From Dryococelus australis (lineage: Eukaryota; Arthropoda; Insecta; Phasmatodea; Phasmatidae), in contig CM056995.1 in NCBI GenBank assembly GCA_029891345.1, forward strand, positions 211,557,047-211,621,046: a stretch of 64,000 nt of DNA, in the 5' to 3' direction. Under the pieces are notes generated by a model. The model was not told where the DNA came from. It saw nothing but the letters and a program-made list of their open reading frames with translations, and did no database searches. The position numbers and the translations under genes are program-made. Below are positions 44,560 to 54,906 of this stretch, one piece after another (position 1 is the stretch's first letter; each line of letters opens with the position of its first letter).

Positions 44560-45055
44560 GTAAGGAAATTACAAGGCTTATTGAATGTTATACTATATGT
44601 GCAATGTGGTTACTTTCTAATTTGAGAGATGGTTATGTTGAATATGATACAATAGATGATGTACTTACCTTTATGTTGGAGGGGGCTGACATCGTCGGAA
44701 CAGAAGCGATTGCTATTCATTACCCTTCATTACTTGCATTAAAGTCCTGGTATTTATCGAACCACGAGTGCATGCTCAGCGGTTGGGGTTGACGGTTGGG
44801 CAGACAGGGGGGAGGTATGGCTAGAAAGGCTCGGTTCTTGGGTAAAGTATGAAACTGAGTATAATTACGGACATGGACGTCTGTAGGCTCAGTACACTAG
44901 TGTGCAGAGACTGTAGCTACATGCAATGATTGTTCGGTGTGCATGCTCGGTACACAAGTGTGGATAGGTCATGAAGACAGAGTATGACTGCCTGTAAGTA
45001 AGTAAGTGTTGGTTGGTGTATAACCACTGTTAATTGGAGACTCGGTACATGCAAG
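44560..45055. other. Element A interior, unassigned
   Basis: An open frame of 62 codons (44604-44792) has no recognisable family. The polymerase fragment begins in frame only at about 45060; the rest of the ~1,000-residue polymerase is absent upstream. Confidence 0.5.
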
Positions 45056-45059
45056 TACA

Positions 45060-45407
45060 TCGGGCAAGGTCATCGGCAAGTTTAAGGATGAGTGTGGAAG
45101 GGGGGATGTCATGATGGAGCTCGTCGGTCTGAGGGCCAAATTGTACACATATGTGTGCAGGGACAAGGTCGTGAAGCCGGCCAAAGGGGTTCAGAGGAGC
45201 ATCATCCATCGAGTCATCACCATTGAGGACTACAGGCACGTTCTTCTGGACCTCCAACTCATGAGGGTGCAGGTCCACAGCATTAGGTATCACCTCCACA
45301 AGGTTTACTCCGAATGTAGCAATAAACTCGCACTGTCGTGGATGGACGACAAGTGTCGGATCATGAACGACGGCATACATACCATCCCCTATGGCTACAT
45401 TGGGTAA
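45060..45407 (+). pseudogene. Polinton-type family B DNA polymerase, C-terminal fragment
   Basis: About 115 residues in one frame ending at TAA 45405-45407. The order of motifs is that of the extreme C-terminus of Maverick/Polinton protein-primed polymerases: GKVIGKFKDECG, then ELVGLRAKLYTYV, KPAKGVQRSIIHRVITIEDY, LALSWMDDKCRIMNDG and IHTIPYGY. In the family this part lies after the polymerase motifs and contacts the primer terminus. The exonuclease and polymerase active-site motifs are missing, so the gene is reduced to its tail. This is the strongest protein evidence that the element is a Polinton. Confidence 0.85.
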
Positions 45408-45629
45408 ATCATGGTGCACACATACCTGTGCAAGCACGTATAATCATCTATGTGTCTGCCCTCGGGAGGGCAACAGGGTCGGGATGTATAATAGGAGGCA
45501 GTGCCTCACCCCAAGATCGTCGAAGCTGAAGCACCTCTGATACCCTCTCCTGCAACGACTTACCTGTGTGTGCGTGTGGATTTGCCCCGGCATACTGGCC
45601 AGAACTTCCTGCTCTGTCAATTCGGTCTC

Positions 45630-46525
45630 CCATCTTGGAAGTCACACTGTCTAGCAAAACTGTGGCTGGTGATGTGCGGCTATGTTGGCGACCAGTGCAC
45701 CGACAATGTCTATTTGCAAAATGTCGGTGGGTGGCAGGTGGCCATGGCAGCAGCCAGTACACCAACAAATGACATTTTCTATTGTAAGGATGAAGTCTGA
45801 ATGGGACATCTCGGAAGTCGCACTGTCTAACAAAATTGCGGCTGGTGGTGGTGGGCGACTATGGTGGTGGCCAGTGCGCCGGCGATGGTCATTGCACATA
45901 TGTCATGAAGACAGAGTATGACAGCCTGTAAGTTGGGGGTAGGCAGCCATGATATGGGCCAGTGAGCTGATGATGTCCATTTGCAAAATGTCGGACAGTG
46001 GCAGACGACCATGACAGCAGCCAGTACATCGACACTGACATTTCGTTGTAAGGATGAAGTCTGAATGCCAAATCTTGGATGTCGCATTGTCTAACAAAAT
46101 TACGACTGGTGGCAGGTGGCCATGTTGTTGGCCAGTGTACCGACGACGATCATTGGCGACCACCGGTGGTGGGCTGCCAGAAGTCTGAATGTGGGTGGAC
46201 ATGTTGGTAGCCAGTAGCCATATGCAAAATGGTAACTGCCATTGGTGGGTGGCCAGAAGGGTTGGTGGACATTTTGGCAGCCAGTACAATGACGACAGCC
46301 ATTCGCAAAACGGCAGGCACTGATGGCGCACAATGAGAATTCTGAATGCCACAAGCGGTCAGAAGGGCCGGCGGTCATATTGTCGGCCATTACAATGATG
46401 ACAGTTATTTGCACAATGGTATCACGGTCGATGGTAACTGCCGGTGGCGGGGGCCAGAAGTGTGAATGTGGGCAGCAGCTGGTGGCAGGCGGTCAACAGG
46501 GCCGGGGTGGTGGGCGGCAAAAATT
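45630..46525 (+). repeat. Degenerate minisatellite block (GGCCATGTTGG type)
   Basis: Irregular tandem copies of CACTGTCTARCAAAAYTG, GCTGGTGGTGGTGGGCG-like, TTGGYGACCAGTGYACCGAC-like and CATTTGCAAAATGTCGG words. Anchors lie near 45633, 45810 and 46073. Frames that cross it in all directions are repeat artefacts. Confidence 0.8.
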
Positions 46526-46718
46526 CTGAATACCACCATTGACCTTAACCTTGAACATGACATGTGCCCACCATTTCTAACTTAGAAAATTTTACCGCTT
46601 AAAAGAAAAAATCATAATATTTAGAAATTTTTTAAATTGTAAGTCAATGGCGGCAGCTTCGTTGTAGACGATTCCGAAGTCGGGGGCTTGCCCTCAGCCA
46701 TGGGGGCTGAAGTCCAAC

Positions 46719-46985
46719 ATGGTATACAGAAATTTAAATACATAACATTAGATTTATAAAAGACATGCAATTAGGGTTAAATTAATTCCTCCCCTCTTTA
46801 CCTCTCGATGTGATCCCTTTACCATGAACGAAAGGAGTAATTATGTTTATGTTTGTTAAGTTGGTGGATCAAATGTTTAAGTTGGTCAACATGTTTGCAC
46901 TTGTGTGTGTGAGTTGCATGTAACAGGATGTTGTAATCAGCTGTGATAGTGCTTTGTGCTTGGTTGTAACCAGAAGTTGTTTATC
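46719..46985 (+). repeat. ~260-bp direct repeat flanking the hAT region, copy 1
   Basis: Shares with 51497-51750 the ordered words CATGGTATACAGAAAT, CTTTACCTCTCGATGTG, AGTTGGTGGATCAAATG and TTGGTTGTAACCAGAAG. The hAT element inserted immediately after copy 1. Confidence 0.9.
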
Positions 46986-47566
46986 GCCCAAAAGCAGGCC
47001 CGACCCTAGGGCAGGGCGAGTGGGCCCGTCGCCCCGTGCGCCGAGATGAAGGGGGCGCCAAAATCAGACGAGCAAGTAATTTTTCCCCCCTCAAGCATGG
47101 TGGAAATTTGCCACGCACAAAGGTATTTAAACACATGTATTGCTGGTAATGTTGGCAGTCCAAGGTTGGTATAAAAAGGGCACAAAATCTAGAAGACTTT
47201 ACGAATGTGATGTAGTTGTAAATACCGTGTGGCACTCTGTTGATGAAATTGATTAATGGGTGAGCTACTGAAGATATGAGGCTTACCGCATAGTGTGCTC
47301 TGAGCCCTGTAGTTCAAACTATGTGATGTAGTTACAGTTTGGAAACATGCAACATTCTCATCGAGTGTGCTTTGTTTTGAGAGTTTGTCTGCATTCTGAG
47401 AATAGTCTGTGATTAACCGTATTTACAGATGGCTATTGTGACCTTAGACAATATAATTTTGTGATTGTTGATCTTAACTAAGAATGGGATTTTATTTCTT
47501 GTTATCTAATCCGGTAGGTTACTAAATAAATACTTCCCTTTTTTGTGTATGTACATAAGTTTTGTT

Positions 47567-47765
47567 TATAGCCTATGCTATTCATGGTAGAGTGAGCCCT
47601 TTTTGAGACCCTGCTAAGATTTTCTTTTCACCCAATTTTTGTCCTTCTGCAACTTTTTAATACAAAAAGTGCTGTCCAAGTTGTTATTAGCAGTTTAATA
47701 AACACTATTTTATCATTCTACTGATCTCAAAAGTTAACTTCTGAGGCCACCATAAAATATATGTA
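47567..47765 (+). mobile_element. Truncated small MITE inside the hAT element
   Basis: It begins TATAGCCTATGCTATTCATGG and GAGTGAGCCC, like the MITE ends. An inner part matches the interior of the 33201-33442 MITE in reverse (AGTTAACTT and ATAAAATATAT words). The second terminus is missing. Confidence 0.55.
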
Positions 47766-48599
47766 TTTGTTATGTATATGAGAATGATATAGGCCTATGG
47801 CCGTGCAGATGATATTATCACTGCACCTACTAATTATGTACCGAAATAATCGCATAGTTGTGGGGTCATTACAAGAGAAACCAACATAAATTATTATCGA
47901 TTACAGATATCCCAGTTAATAACATTTTTACTACTTATACCGATCATGCTAAAAAATATTTTTTATAGGCATGTTGCTTTAAAAATTCTCAAATATTAAC
48001 AAAAATGTTCAAATTTTTAATTTTTTTTTGCTGGTTCCCCTCATAAAGCATTGTAATATTTTCTAAATATGTCTTAAAACAAACTTCATCAATGATTTAT
48101 ATGCTTTGCACATTGCATTGTAATTCATTTATCAATAGTTAGAGACCGTACCATCTCGAGTTATAAAAGAACAATCTCTTTATACTTCACAATCCTGTGC
48201 ATCCTAGAGTGCTACAGTAGAGGTCGTTCATTAATTGGTTGTTGCCACATTTGGACCTCACCATCCTGTTCGACTGATTGTCTCAGGAGTTAGGTCAGCC
48301 GAGGGCTACCTTTTCCTGTTGGTGTATAGATCTTAGAGGCATGTCGGAGTAGTGAATGTCATGTGACGTACGTGATAACAGTATAAAGTTTAATGATGTG
48401 TAGCTCGCTTCTGAATTATTTCGAGATATTATAGGGACTTAATAATAATATTTTTTCCTATTATTATGCATATAAAATTGTTTTTATTTCTAGGCAAGTA
48501 ATGCCATACACATGAAGAAATTCGGTCAGAAGTAGTTGTCTATCTGGACGTTGTTGGTGTAGTTAAAAATAAATGAACATTTTTTTGGGATTTCGAAAA

Positions 48600-49942
48600 G
48601 CCGAAAATGGAGTAAGATTAGAAGACTGCCGTGGCCAGGGATACGACAATGGTGCCAAAATTAGAGGTAAAAGTAAAAGTGTTCAAGCGAAAATTCTTCA
48701 AATGAATAAGAGTATAATTTATACATTGTGGATATTATTCTTTTAATTTAGCGGTTTTGCATGCAGTTTCATCATCGACTATTTCAATTACACTGTTTGG
48801 TGTTCTGCAGAAAATATATGTGTTGTTATCAGCTTCTGTTCAACATTGGGAAATTTTGAAGAACCACGTGGCCAGTCTCACTGTGAAACAAATAAGTGCT
48901 ACTCGCTGGGAAAGTAGAATTGATAGCATCAAGGCTATTAGATATATAGTTGAAGAATGTGTATGATGCTTTAATTGCAGTGTTGGAACCTAGTTTGGCA
49001 GATGCTGGTTTTGAAGTATGTAGCACACTCTTTAGTGGACCAGTTAATGAAATTTGAATTTTTTTAGTTATAATATGATATTTTTGTTATCAAGTTAACA
49101 CCGTGAGCAAATAAATGCAAAGCCCAGTGATGGATATTTATAATGTCACCACTTTATTAAAGAGATGTAGGTCTTTAGAGCATGTATCTTCCTACAGAAA
49201 AATGCAGTTATAACTGCAAAAGAGCTAGCAGATACATTAGGAGGTGATGCTTCGTTTGGAGAACTCACTCATTCACGAAGAAAGAGGAGGCAGTTCGAAT
49301 ATGATGGTTTTGACGAGTCAGCAAATGATAGTCCAGAAGAACAGTCTAAACGGAATTTTTTCTATCTCACATTTTATGCTGCACAAACATAATTGAAACA
49401 ACGGTTTGAGCAACTCCAAGAACACAAAAATGTTTTGGTATTATGGCTTGTGCCAATCCCCAAAACATCTAGACAATGCTCAAGTGGCTGATAATGCTTT
49501 ATTGGACATGTGTATGGTAATGCAAACAGCTCCAAGAAACACCAATGGAAGTCATTAGGATATTAATGGCTTGAAGATTTGTGAAGGATTAAAACACTTA
49601 CTGTGTTTTGTACCACCATTTCTGAAGAGTTCCCCTAAGGAAGTTTTACAATATATAGAATAAGAAAAAGCACGAGTACTACATTTCCTAATATCTGGGT
49701 GTCGCTTCTAGTAATGCTGAATTTTCACAGTGACAGTAGCTAGCTGAAAACACAGTTTTTTGAAGTTAAAATTGATCAAAACTTATCTTCGATCTATGAG
49801 TGGCGAACGGCTCTCATTGTTGGTGATATTGTCCATAGAGAATGATATAGCTCGCAAGATTGACGTTTCTTCATCTATAACCAAATTTGCGCAGGCCAAG
49901 GCAAGAAAAGTCCTATTTTATAGAGCAATGAAGTGTACATAA
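48600..49942 (+). pseudogene. hAT-family transposase (ZMYM1-like), broken
   Basis: Pieces in order: GQGYDNGAKIRGKSKSVQ and ILQMNKS; then FGVLQKIYVLLSASVQHWE, ILKNHVASLTVK and SATRWESRIDSIKAIRY, matching the DUF4371-type hAT domain; a linker with TAKELADTLGGDASFGE and CFVPPFLKSSP; and a C-terminal LKLIKTYLRSMSGERLSLL, SIENDIARKIDVSS and AKARKV, the hAT dimerisation region. Several stops, frameshifts and a missing middle show that it is dead. The family cuts and pastes with 8-bp duplications. Confidence 0.9.
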
Positions 49943-50439
49943 ATGTGCAATTTGATTTGTATATAAAATTTATATATTAAATGGTAAATCTTAGTGAATC
50001 TCTTCTTTAATAATGTTACAGTGATAGCAAGAAAGTTACGTGTCTTATTTTCTCAGGACTGAAGAAAAAAATTAATGAACTCTTCCTATTATGAGTTAAT
50101 TTTTCCATTGCAGGAGTTGTATGCATAAGAATTATTATGGAGACTTAGTTCCGTATTAACAAAGTTTGGTGACAGAGACTAGATAAACGGCGAATCAGAC
50201 GAGGATGTGACAATAAATATAACACATTATAGTGATTACATAAATGTGAAAGTCATTTTGTGTATCAACATTACATCTTAAATGCTAATGACATGTAAAA
50301 TTTATTTGTCAATTTGTTAAACGAAATTGCATTTGTAATCTAAGAATTTAAATTTTAATTGATAAAAATGCTGGGGCATATTAAAAGCCCCTTGCCCCGG
50401 GTGCTGAATGATCTAAGGCTGGCCCTGCCCGAAGTGGCG

Positions 50440-50725
50440 CCTTGGTGGGGCCCAGAAGTACATCCGGTGATAAGGAACCCAGCACGGAGCGGCAGCGTTA
50501 AAGATACTGTTCAATGCCGTGGTGTTGGCACTTGTATGTTAAATGCCGAGCGAGTAGGTTGAAGTAGTAGGTCCAGGCTGAACCTGGACTTTTCTGCTTT
50601 CAGTTTTTTTGTGTTATTACTTGGTTTTGAGGTATGTGTCTGTGTTGTATTAATAGTTAAAATCTTTTTTGCATATTATATTAATTTTTACGATTTTTAA
50701 CATTATTGATTCTGTCTTTTTGAAA
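50440..50725. other. Element A interior between hAT and the next gene trace
   Basis: No gene recognised. Confidence 0.5.
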
Positions 50726-50729
50726 AGAT

Positions 50730-51229
50730 TTCATCTTATCATGTATCAGAGATGCATTCATTCTTATGGTTATTACCCGAGGAAGGTTTATTATAATACT
50801 GTGTCTTTTACTAAGTATGTCAATAAAGATGATAGGTACTGGACAGCTAAGATCCTTGATATTGAAGAGAATTATATTTTGTTTTTTTTTTTTGTACCAT
50901 TTTGGTCTTGAAGGAATAGCCTCTAAAGCTGGTAGTGGTTTGTTGGAAATGTGTTTCTTCAGGAGCTCTCATGTTGAGAAGAAGCCTGCACCAAAGGAGA
51001 TTAGTGAGATTGTTACAAACATGATAATCTGTTGGAAGACTTTTCCATTCATGAGGGCAAAGCAGACAACACTGCTGTAATTAGTGTTTTTGGAAATGTG
51101 TCTATGTATTCCCATAAGAAGATGAAGATGGAACTTGGTGATCAGATTTGGTTGTATCGGAAATTTGTTGATACTACTGGTGATATGCATATTCTTTGTC
51201 ATGTGAAATTGTTTTCAAGTTGTGATTAA
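50730..51229 (+). pseudogene. Unknown element-A gene, frameshifted
   Basis: Three consecutive frames read as one protein broken by two shifts. The first holds KYVNKDDRYWTAKILDIEEN, the second GIASKAGSGLLEM and EKKPAPKEISEIV, the third LEDFSIHEGKADNTAVISV, MELGDQIWLYRKF and GDMHILCHVKLF, with stop at 51227-51229. AATAAA follows six bases later. A fragment with related N- and C-terminal words occurs at 55990-56281. I do not recognise the family. The D-rich YWTAKI motif recalls Tudor/BAH-like small beta domains, but this is only an impression. Confidence 0.45.
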
Positions 51230-51234
51230 CTGTA

Positions 51235-51240
51235 AATAAA
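51235..51240 (+). terminator. Polyadenylation signal AATAAA
   Basis: AATAAA six bases after the stop of the unknown element-A gene. Confidence 0.4.
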
Positions 51241-51310
51241 TGTTTTGTAAGTACGAAATGTACTGCACATTTTTTTTGTATTTGTTATATTCCTTTCCTT
51301 TACATTATAA

Positions 51311-51326
51311 GGGGGGGGGGGGGGGG
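51311..51326. repeat. 16-base G homopolymer
   Basis: Uninterrupted G run; a potential quadruplex and a likely sequencing-error site. Confidence 0.9.
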
Positions 51327-51496
51327 TTGTATTGAGGGGGAAATATTCGAAAATTTATTTTATGCTATTAAATATACAGAGTGGTATAAATATATGTCAA
51401 GGACATCACACAAAATACTAAAAAAGTACACCCTTCAAAAATCCTATTATTAAAATTAATAGAGACATTTATGGAGCTTCCTTAGGGAAATGCCAA

Positions 51497-51750
51497 CATG
51501 GTATACAGAAATATAAATAAATAACATTAGATTCATAAAAGACATGCAAGAAGCTTTAAATTCATTCGCCCTCTTTACCTCTCGATGTGGTCCCTTTACC
51601 ATGCCCAAAAGGAGTAATTATATTTATTAAGTTGGTGGATCAAATGTTTATGTTGGCCAACATGTTTGCACTTGTGTGTTGCATGTAACATGATGTTGTT
51701 ATCAGTTGCAATAGTGCATTGTGCTTGGTTGTAACCAGAAGTTGTTTATT
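51497..51750 (+). repeat. ~260-bp direct repeat, copy 2
   Basis: Second copy of 46719-46985 on the other side of the hAT element and the unknown gene. Confidence 0.9.
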
Positions 51751-52149
51751 GTTGCAATCGAATGCTGAGGACATTGGTGAGTGGGTAGAATTTTGGTAGT
51801 TAGTCACAACATGGATGGCAGCGACATGGTGTGTGAGTAGAATTTGTATTTATAATGTCTAACAGACTGCTGGGATGTAGACATAGGTCGTAATTGATCA
51901 CATGTGTGTGGTAATACTAAGCATGAGGGTCGGGAAGGGAATGTGCTCTCTATTACACAAGTGCTTGGGAGGTCAGCACCCAGCGAGTCACTGGCACTTG
52001 GCCAGGGAAAGTGCACAAGGATGTATGGTCAGGGGTGATGTAGGTAGGTGGAGGTGGAGGACGGGATACAAAGAGTGCGAGGATGAGTGGAAGGTCGCTG
52101 GTCAAGTCACCAAGGGATTTTGGTAGTTGTATCTCAAATGCTTCGTAAA

Positions 52150-53310
52150 TTAAAACCATCTATCATAGTTGGGGGTTGTTTATGTTATGAATTTTGCGAC
52201 TATAACTCAAAAGGTTCGAAAAGTACAGCCAACTGTGTTTATAAGTTGGAATAGGGCTTACTTGTCCCTGCGACCCCTCTTCTGGTCTTGGCAGATATAT
52301 GTTATTAATTTGACAACTATAACTCAAATGGTTCGGAAATTACACCCAACTATGCTTATACACTGACATAGGGCATACTTGACCCCACAACACCTCTCCT
52401 AGTTGTAGACGATGTCTATGTTATGAATTTGTCAACTATAACTCAAATGGTTCGGAAATTACATCCATCTATGCTTATATACTGATATATGGCATACCTG
52501 ACCATGCGACCTTTCTCCTAATCATGGATGATGTCTATGTTATGAATTTGACAACTATAACAAACTGTTCGGAAATTACAGCCATATGTTCTTTTAAGTT
52601 AACATAGGGCATACTTGACCCTGCGACTCTTCTCCTAGTCGTTGGTGACGACTATGATATGAATTTGGCAACTATAACTTAAATGGTTCGAAAATTACAT
52701 CCACCTATGCTTATATGCTGACATATGCCATACTTGACCCTGCGACTCTTCTCCTAGTCGTGGATGATGTCTATGTTATGAATTGGACAACTATAACTTT
52801 AACATTTCGGAAATTACAGTCAACTATTCTTATAAGTTGACATAGGGCATACTTAAGCCTGTGGCCCTTCTCCTAGTCATGGTTGATGACTATGATATGA
52901 ATTTGGCAACTATAACTTAAATGGTTCGGAAATTACAGCAACCTATGCTTATAAGTTGGCATGGGGCGTGTTTGACCCCGACCCTTCTACTCGGGGTGGA
53001 TGCCTATGTTATGAATTTGACGTTTATAACTTAAGTCGTTCGGAAATTATAGACAACTATGCTTATAAGTTGACATCGGGCATACTTGAGCCCGCAGCCC
53101 TTCTACTAGTCATGGTTGATGCCTATGTTATGAATTTGACAACTATAACTTAAATGGCTCGGAAATTACAGCAAACTATGCTTATAAGTTGACATGGAGC
53201 AGATTTTTACCTTGCGACCCTTCTCCTAGTCGGGGCGGATGCCTATGTTCAGAATTTGACAACTATACCTGAAAAGGTTCAGAAATTATAGCCAACTATG
53301 CTTACAAGTG
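52150..53310 (+). repeat. 116-bp satellite, about ten units, right subterminal array
   Basis: Units share ATGTTATGAATTTGACAACT, TAACTTAAATGGTTCGG, AAATTACAGCCAAC, TATGCTTATAAGTTGACAT and CCCTTCTCCTAGTCG. Anchors recur about every 112-120 bp (52180, 52293, 52410, 52529, 52650, 52766, 52885, 53000, 53116, 53239). The last unit runs into the terminal inverted repeat. Confidence 0.95.
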
Positions 53311-53809
53311 TTATGCACACACACAGACTTCAGGGGGAGGCAGTGTTACACAAGATCCGAAATTGATCGTTTGTAACGCCTTGATGTCCCACCGCCGACG
53401 AGGCGCTGACTGCCAAAATGGTCGACATCTTCAGCTGATCGCCATTTGTCCTGGATAGACATAGGTCATCGATACAAAGATGGCCGCCGGGAATGATAGG
53501 AATTTGAGAATCTCTGAATTTGAGAGAAGCTCCGACAGAATCAGCCACAAGGAGCGAACCTCGGTCACAATGTACGAAATTAAGCAAATGCACTTTCTGG
53601 CACTGGCTGCCAATATGGCCGCCGACGGCGGGAGGGAAATTCGAAAAAAATTGAGGGAAAAAGTGCCGTTTTTGTACGTGAAATCGGACATTTTGAACGG
53701 GAAAAAGAGGGAAAAAAGGGAAATTCGGTGGGACATTGATATGCTAATTGCAGTCCTCCAGTCCTCACCCTGCAGCCTAGTATAGCAGAACAATATATTT
53801 TATACTACT
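53187..53809 (-). repeat. Element A right terminal inverted repeat
   Basis: Inverse of 37379-38018 with few differences. It carries AAAGATGGCCGCCGGG and CAATATGGCCGCC and ends in CT at 53809, followed by GACGTT. Confidence 0.95.
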
Positions 53810-54007
53810 GACGTTTCTGGTGGGAGATTGTGTAAAAACGAGCGTGTAAGGTGCCCCTTGATGGTTATCGGCAGGTGGTGGTGGGCATTCATATAAACTT
53901 TTAGACAAATAATTTCTATATTTTTTTTTGCGTATAAATTGGCGATTTCCTGTTGGCACTCTCTGTGTATGAAAATAATTGAGTATTAGTTATACAGGAT
54001 AATTATA

Positions 54008-54439
54008 ATGTCTCTATCCATTTGTGGGAAATCGGTAATATATCTTGTTTGTTACGATGCAGTGAGAGCTGGTTTCACACGAAGATTTAAGAAACCTGAC
54101 CCTATAAATGTTACCATTCGCCATATTGTCAACAAATCCAATCACACAGGAGTGTTAAGGACGAAGAGCGTTCAGACAGGTCATCTGTACCTGCAGACAC
54201 CTCTGCAACGGATTCAGGATGCCATTGAAATAAGCCCTTGTACATCGACTCTGTGTCTTATTCGTAAGCTTAAAGTTTCACAATCCACTGTGTGGAAGCT
54301 ATTAAAGGCTGTTCACGATGAAGTGAGCACTTTTGAAATCAACCCTAGAAAAAAGTCACTGCTCCTACCTGTATACATTTTAATGGTTGCACTTCGTGAC
54401 ATTCGCTCAGTCATGTTAGTAGCGATGAAGGGGAAATAA
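54008..54439 (+). pseudogene. Mariner transposase DNA-binding domain fused to MITE sequence
   Basis: A 143-codon open frame. Residues 20-100 are the double helix-turn-helix head of a DUF4817-type transposase: AGFTRRFKKPDPINVTI, then LQTPLQRIQDAIEISPC, LCLIRKLKVS and QSTVWKLLK. At WKLLKA it passes without a stop into MITE D and ends with KKSLLLPVYILMVALRDI and a stop. It lacks any catalytic domain. Whether it is expressed is unknown; if so it could bind transposon ends without cutting. Confidence 0.65.
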
Positions 54440-54726
54440 GTTTTATATATTAACGTGGAATAAAACGTTGTTGGGTAACCACTTGTGATAACTTATATTA
54501 TTTCTGCCCCTTTCTGTTTTTTCAGTGCATTGAATTGAAAAAGGAAGCAGATTAGTAAAATATTTACTTTTCTAAAAATTTCAGTCTCATCTTACCGACG
54601 CATGAATAAAGTGCTGAGGTCCATGACAATGTTAATTTAAATAAGGCGGCAAAATACACAATGTACATACGAGTAGATCATAATTAGGGCTTTTAAAATT
54701 GCTCAGTTTACAGTAAACCGACTATA
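54303..54726 (+). mobile_element. MITE copy D
   Basis: Starts TAAAGGCTGTTCACGATG and ends ACAGTAAACCGACTATA. Same family and orientation as copy A. It sits near the centre of the palindromic mariner element. Confidence 0.9.
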
Positions 54727-54727
54727 G

Positions 54728-54906
54728 ACTCCCTGTACGATTGATTTTGTTGACAATATGCGAATGATCACATTTGTGATGCCAGGTTTCTTAAATCTTC
54801 GTGTGCAATCAGCTCTCACTACATCGTACGTTAGTGCTTTAGGACGAGCATCGACCACGGCTATCCTCTCTTCAGTGGTGAACATTTTCAATACCAGAAC
54901 AAACAC
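54728..54906 (-). pseudogene. Mariner transposase N-terminus, inverted arm
   Basis: On the minus strand: MFTTEERIAVVDARPKAL, then YDVVRADCTRRFKKPGI and NVIIRILSTKS. It is the intact beginning of the protein whose later part is in the left arm and includes the EERI start missing from that arm. Confidence 0.75.

Larger units (their letters stand above)
46995..50427 (+). mobile_element. hAT transposon nested in element A (~3.4 kb)
   Basis: The left end CAGGCCCGACCCTAG and the right end CTAAGGCTGGCCCTG are inverted repeats (12 of 15), typical of hAT termini. Candidate 8-bp flanks are CCCAAAAG and CCCGAAGT, degenerate at best. The inner ends carry GC-rich runs (GCCCCGTGCGCCG and TGCCCCGGGTGC). 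It encodes a broken ZMYM1-like hAT transposase. Confidence 0.85.
37379..53809 (+). mobile_element. Element A: Maverick/Polinton-class transposon, 16.4 kb
   Basis: It starts AGTAGTATAAAAT and ends ATTTTATACTACT. Its terminal inverted repeats of ~0.62-0.64 kb are very similar to each other. The flanks are AACGTT (37373-37378) and GACGTT (53810-53815), a 6-bp duplication with one mismatch. Size, AG/CT termini, long inverted repeats and 6-bp duplications are the published hallmarks of Polintons. Inside is the C-terminus of a Polinton-type protein-primed family B polymerase. Integrase, ATPase, protease and capsid genes are not seen. The element is decayed or non-autonomous and is enlarged by nested insertions (hAT at 46995-50427, AT-rich insert at ~38019-39040). 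Confidence 0.9.

Noticed and set aside
45448-46529. Overlapping 70-150 codon frames on both strands
   Set aside because: They run through the GC-rich minisatellite in all directions and have no family resemblance.
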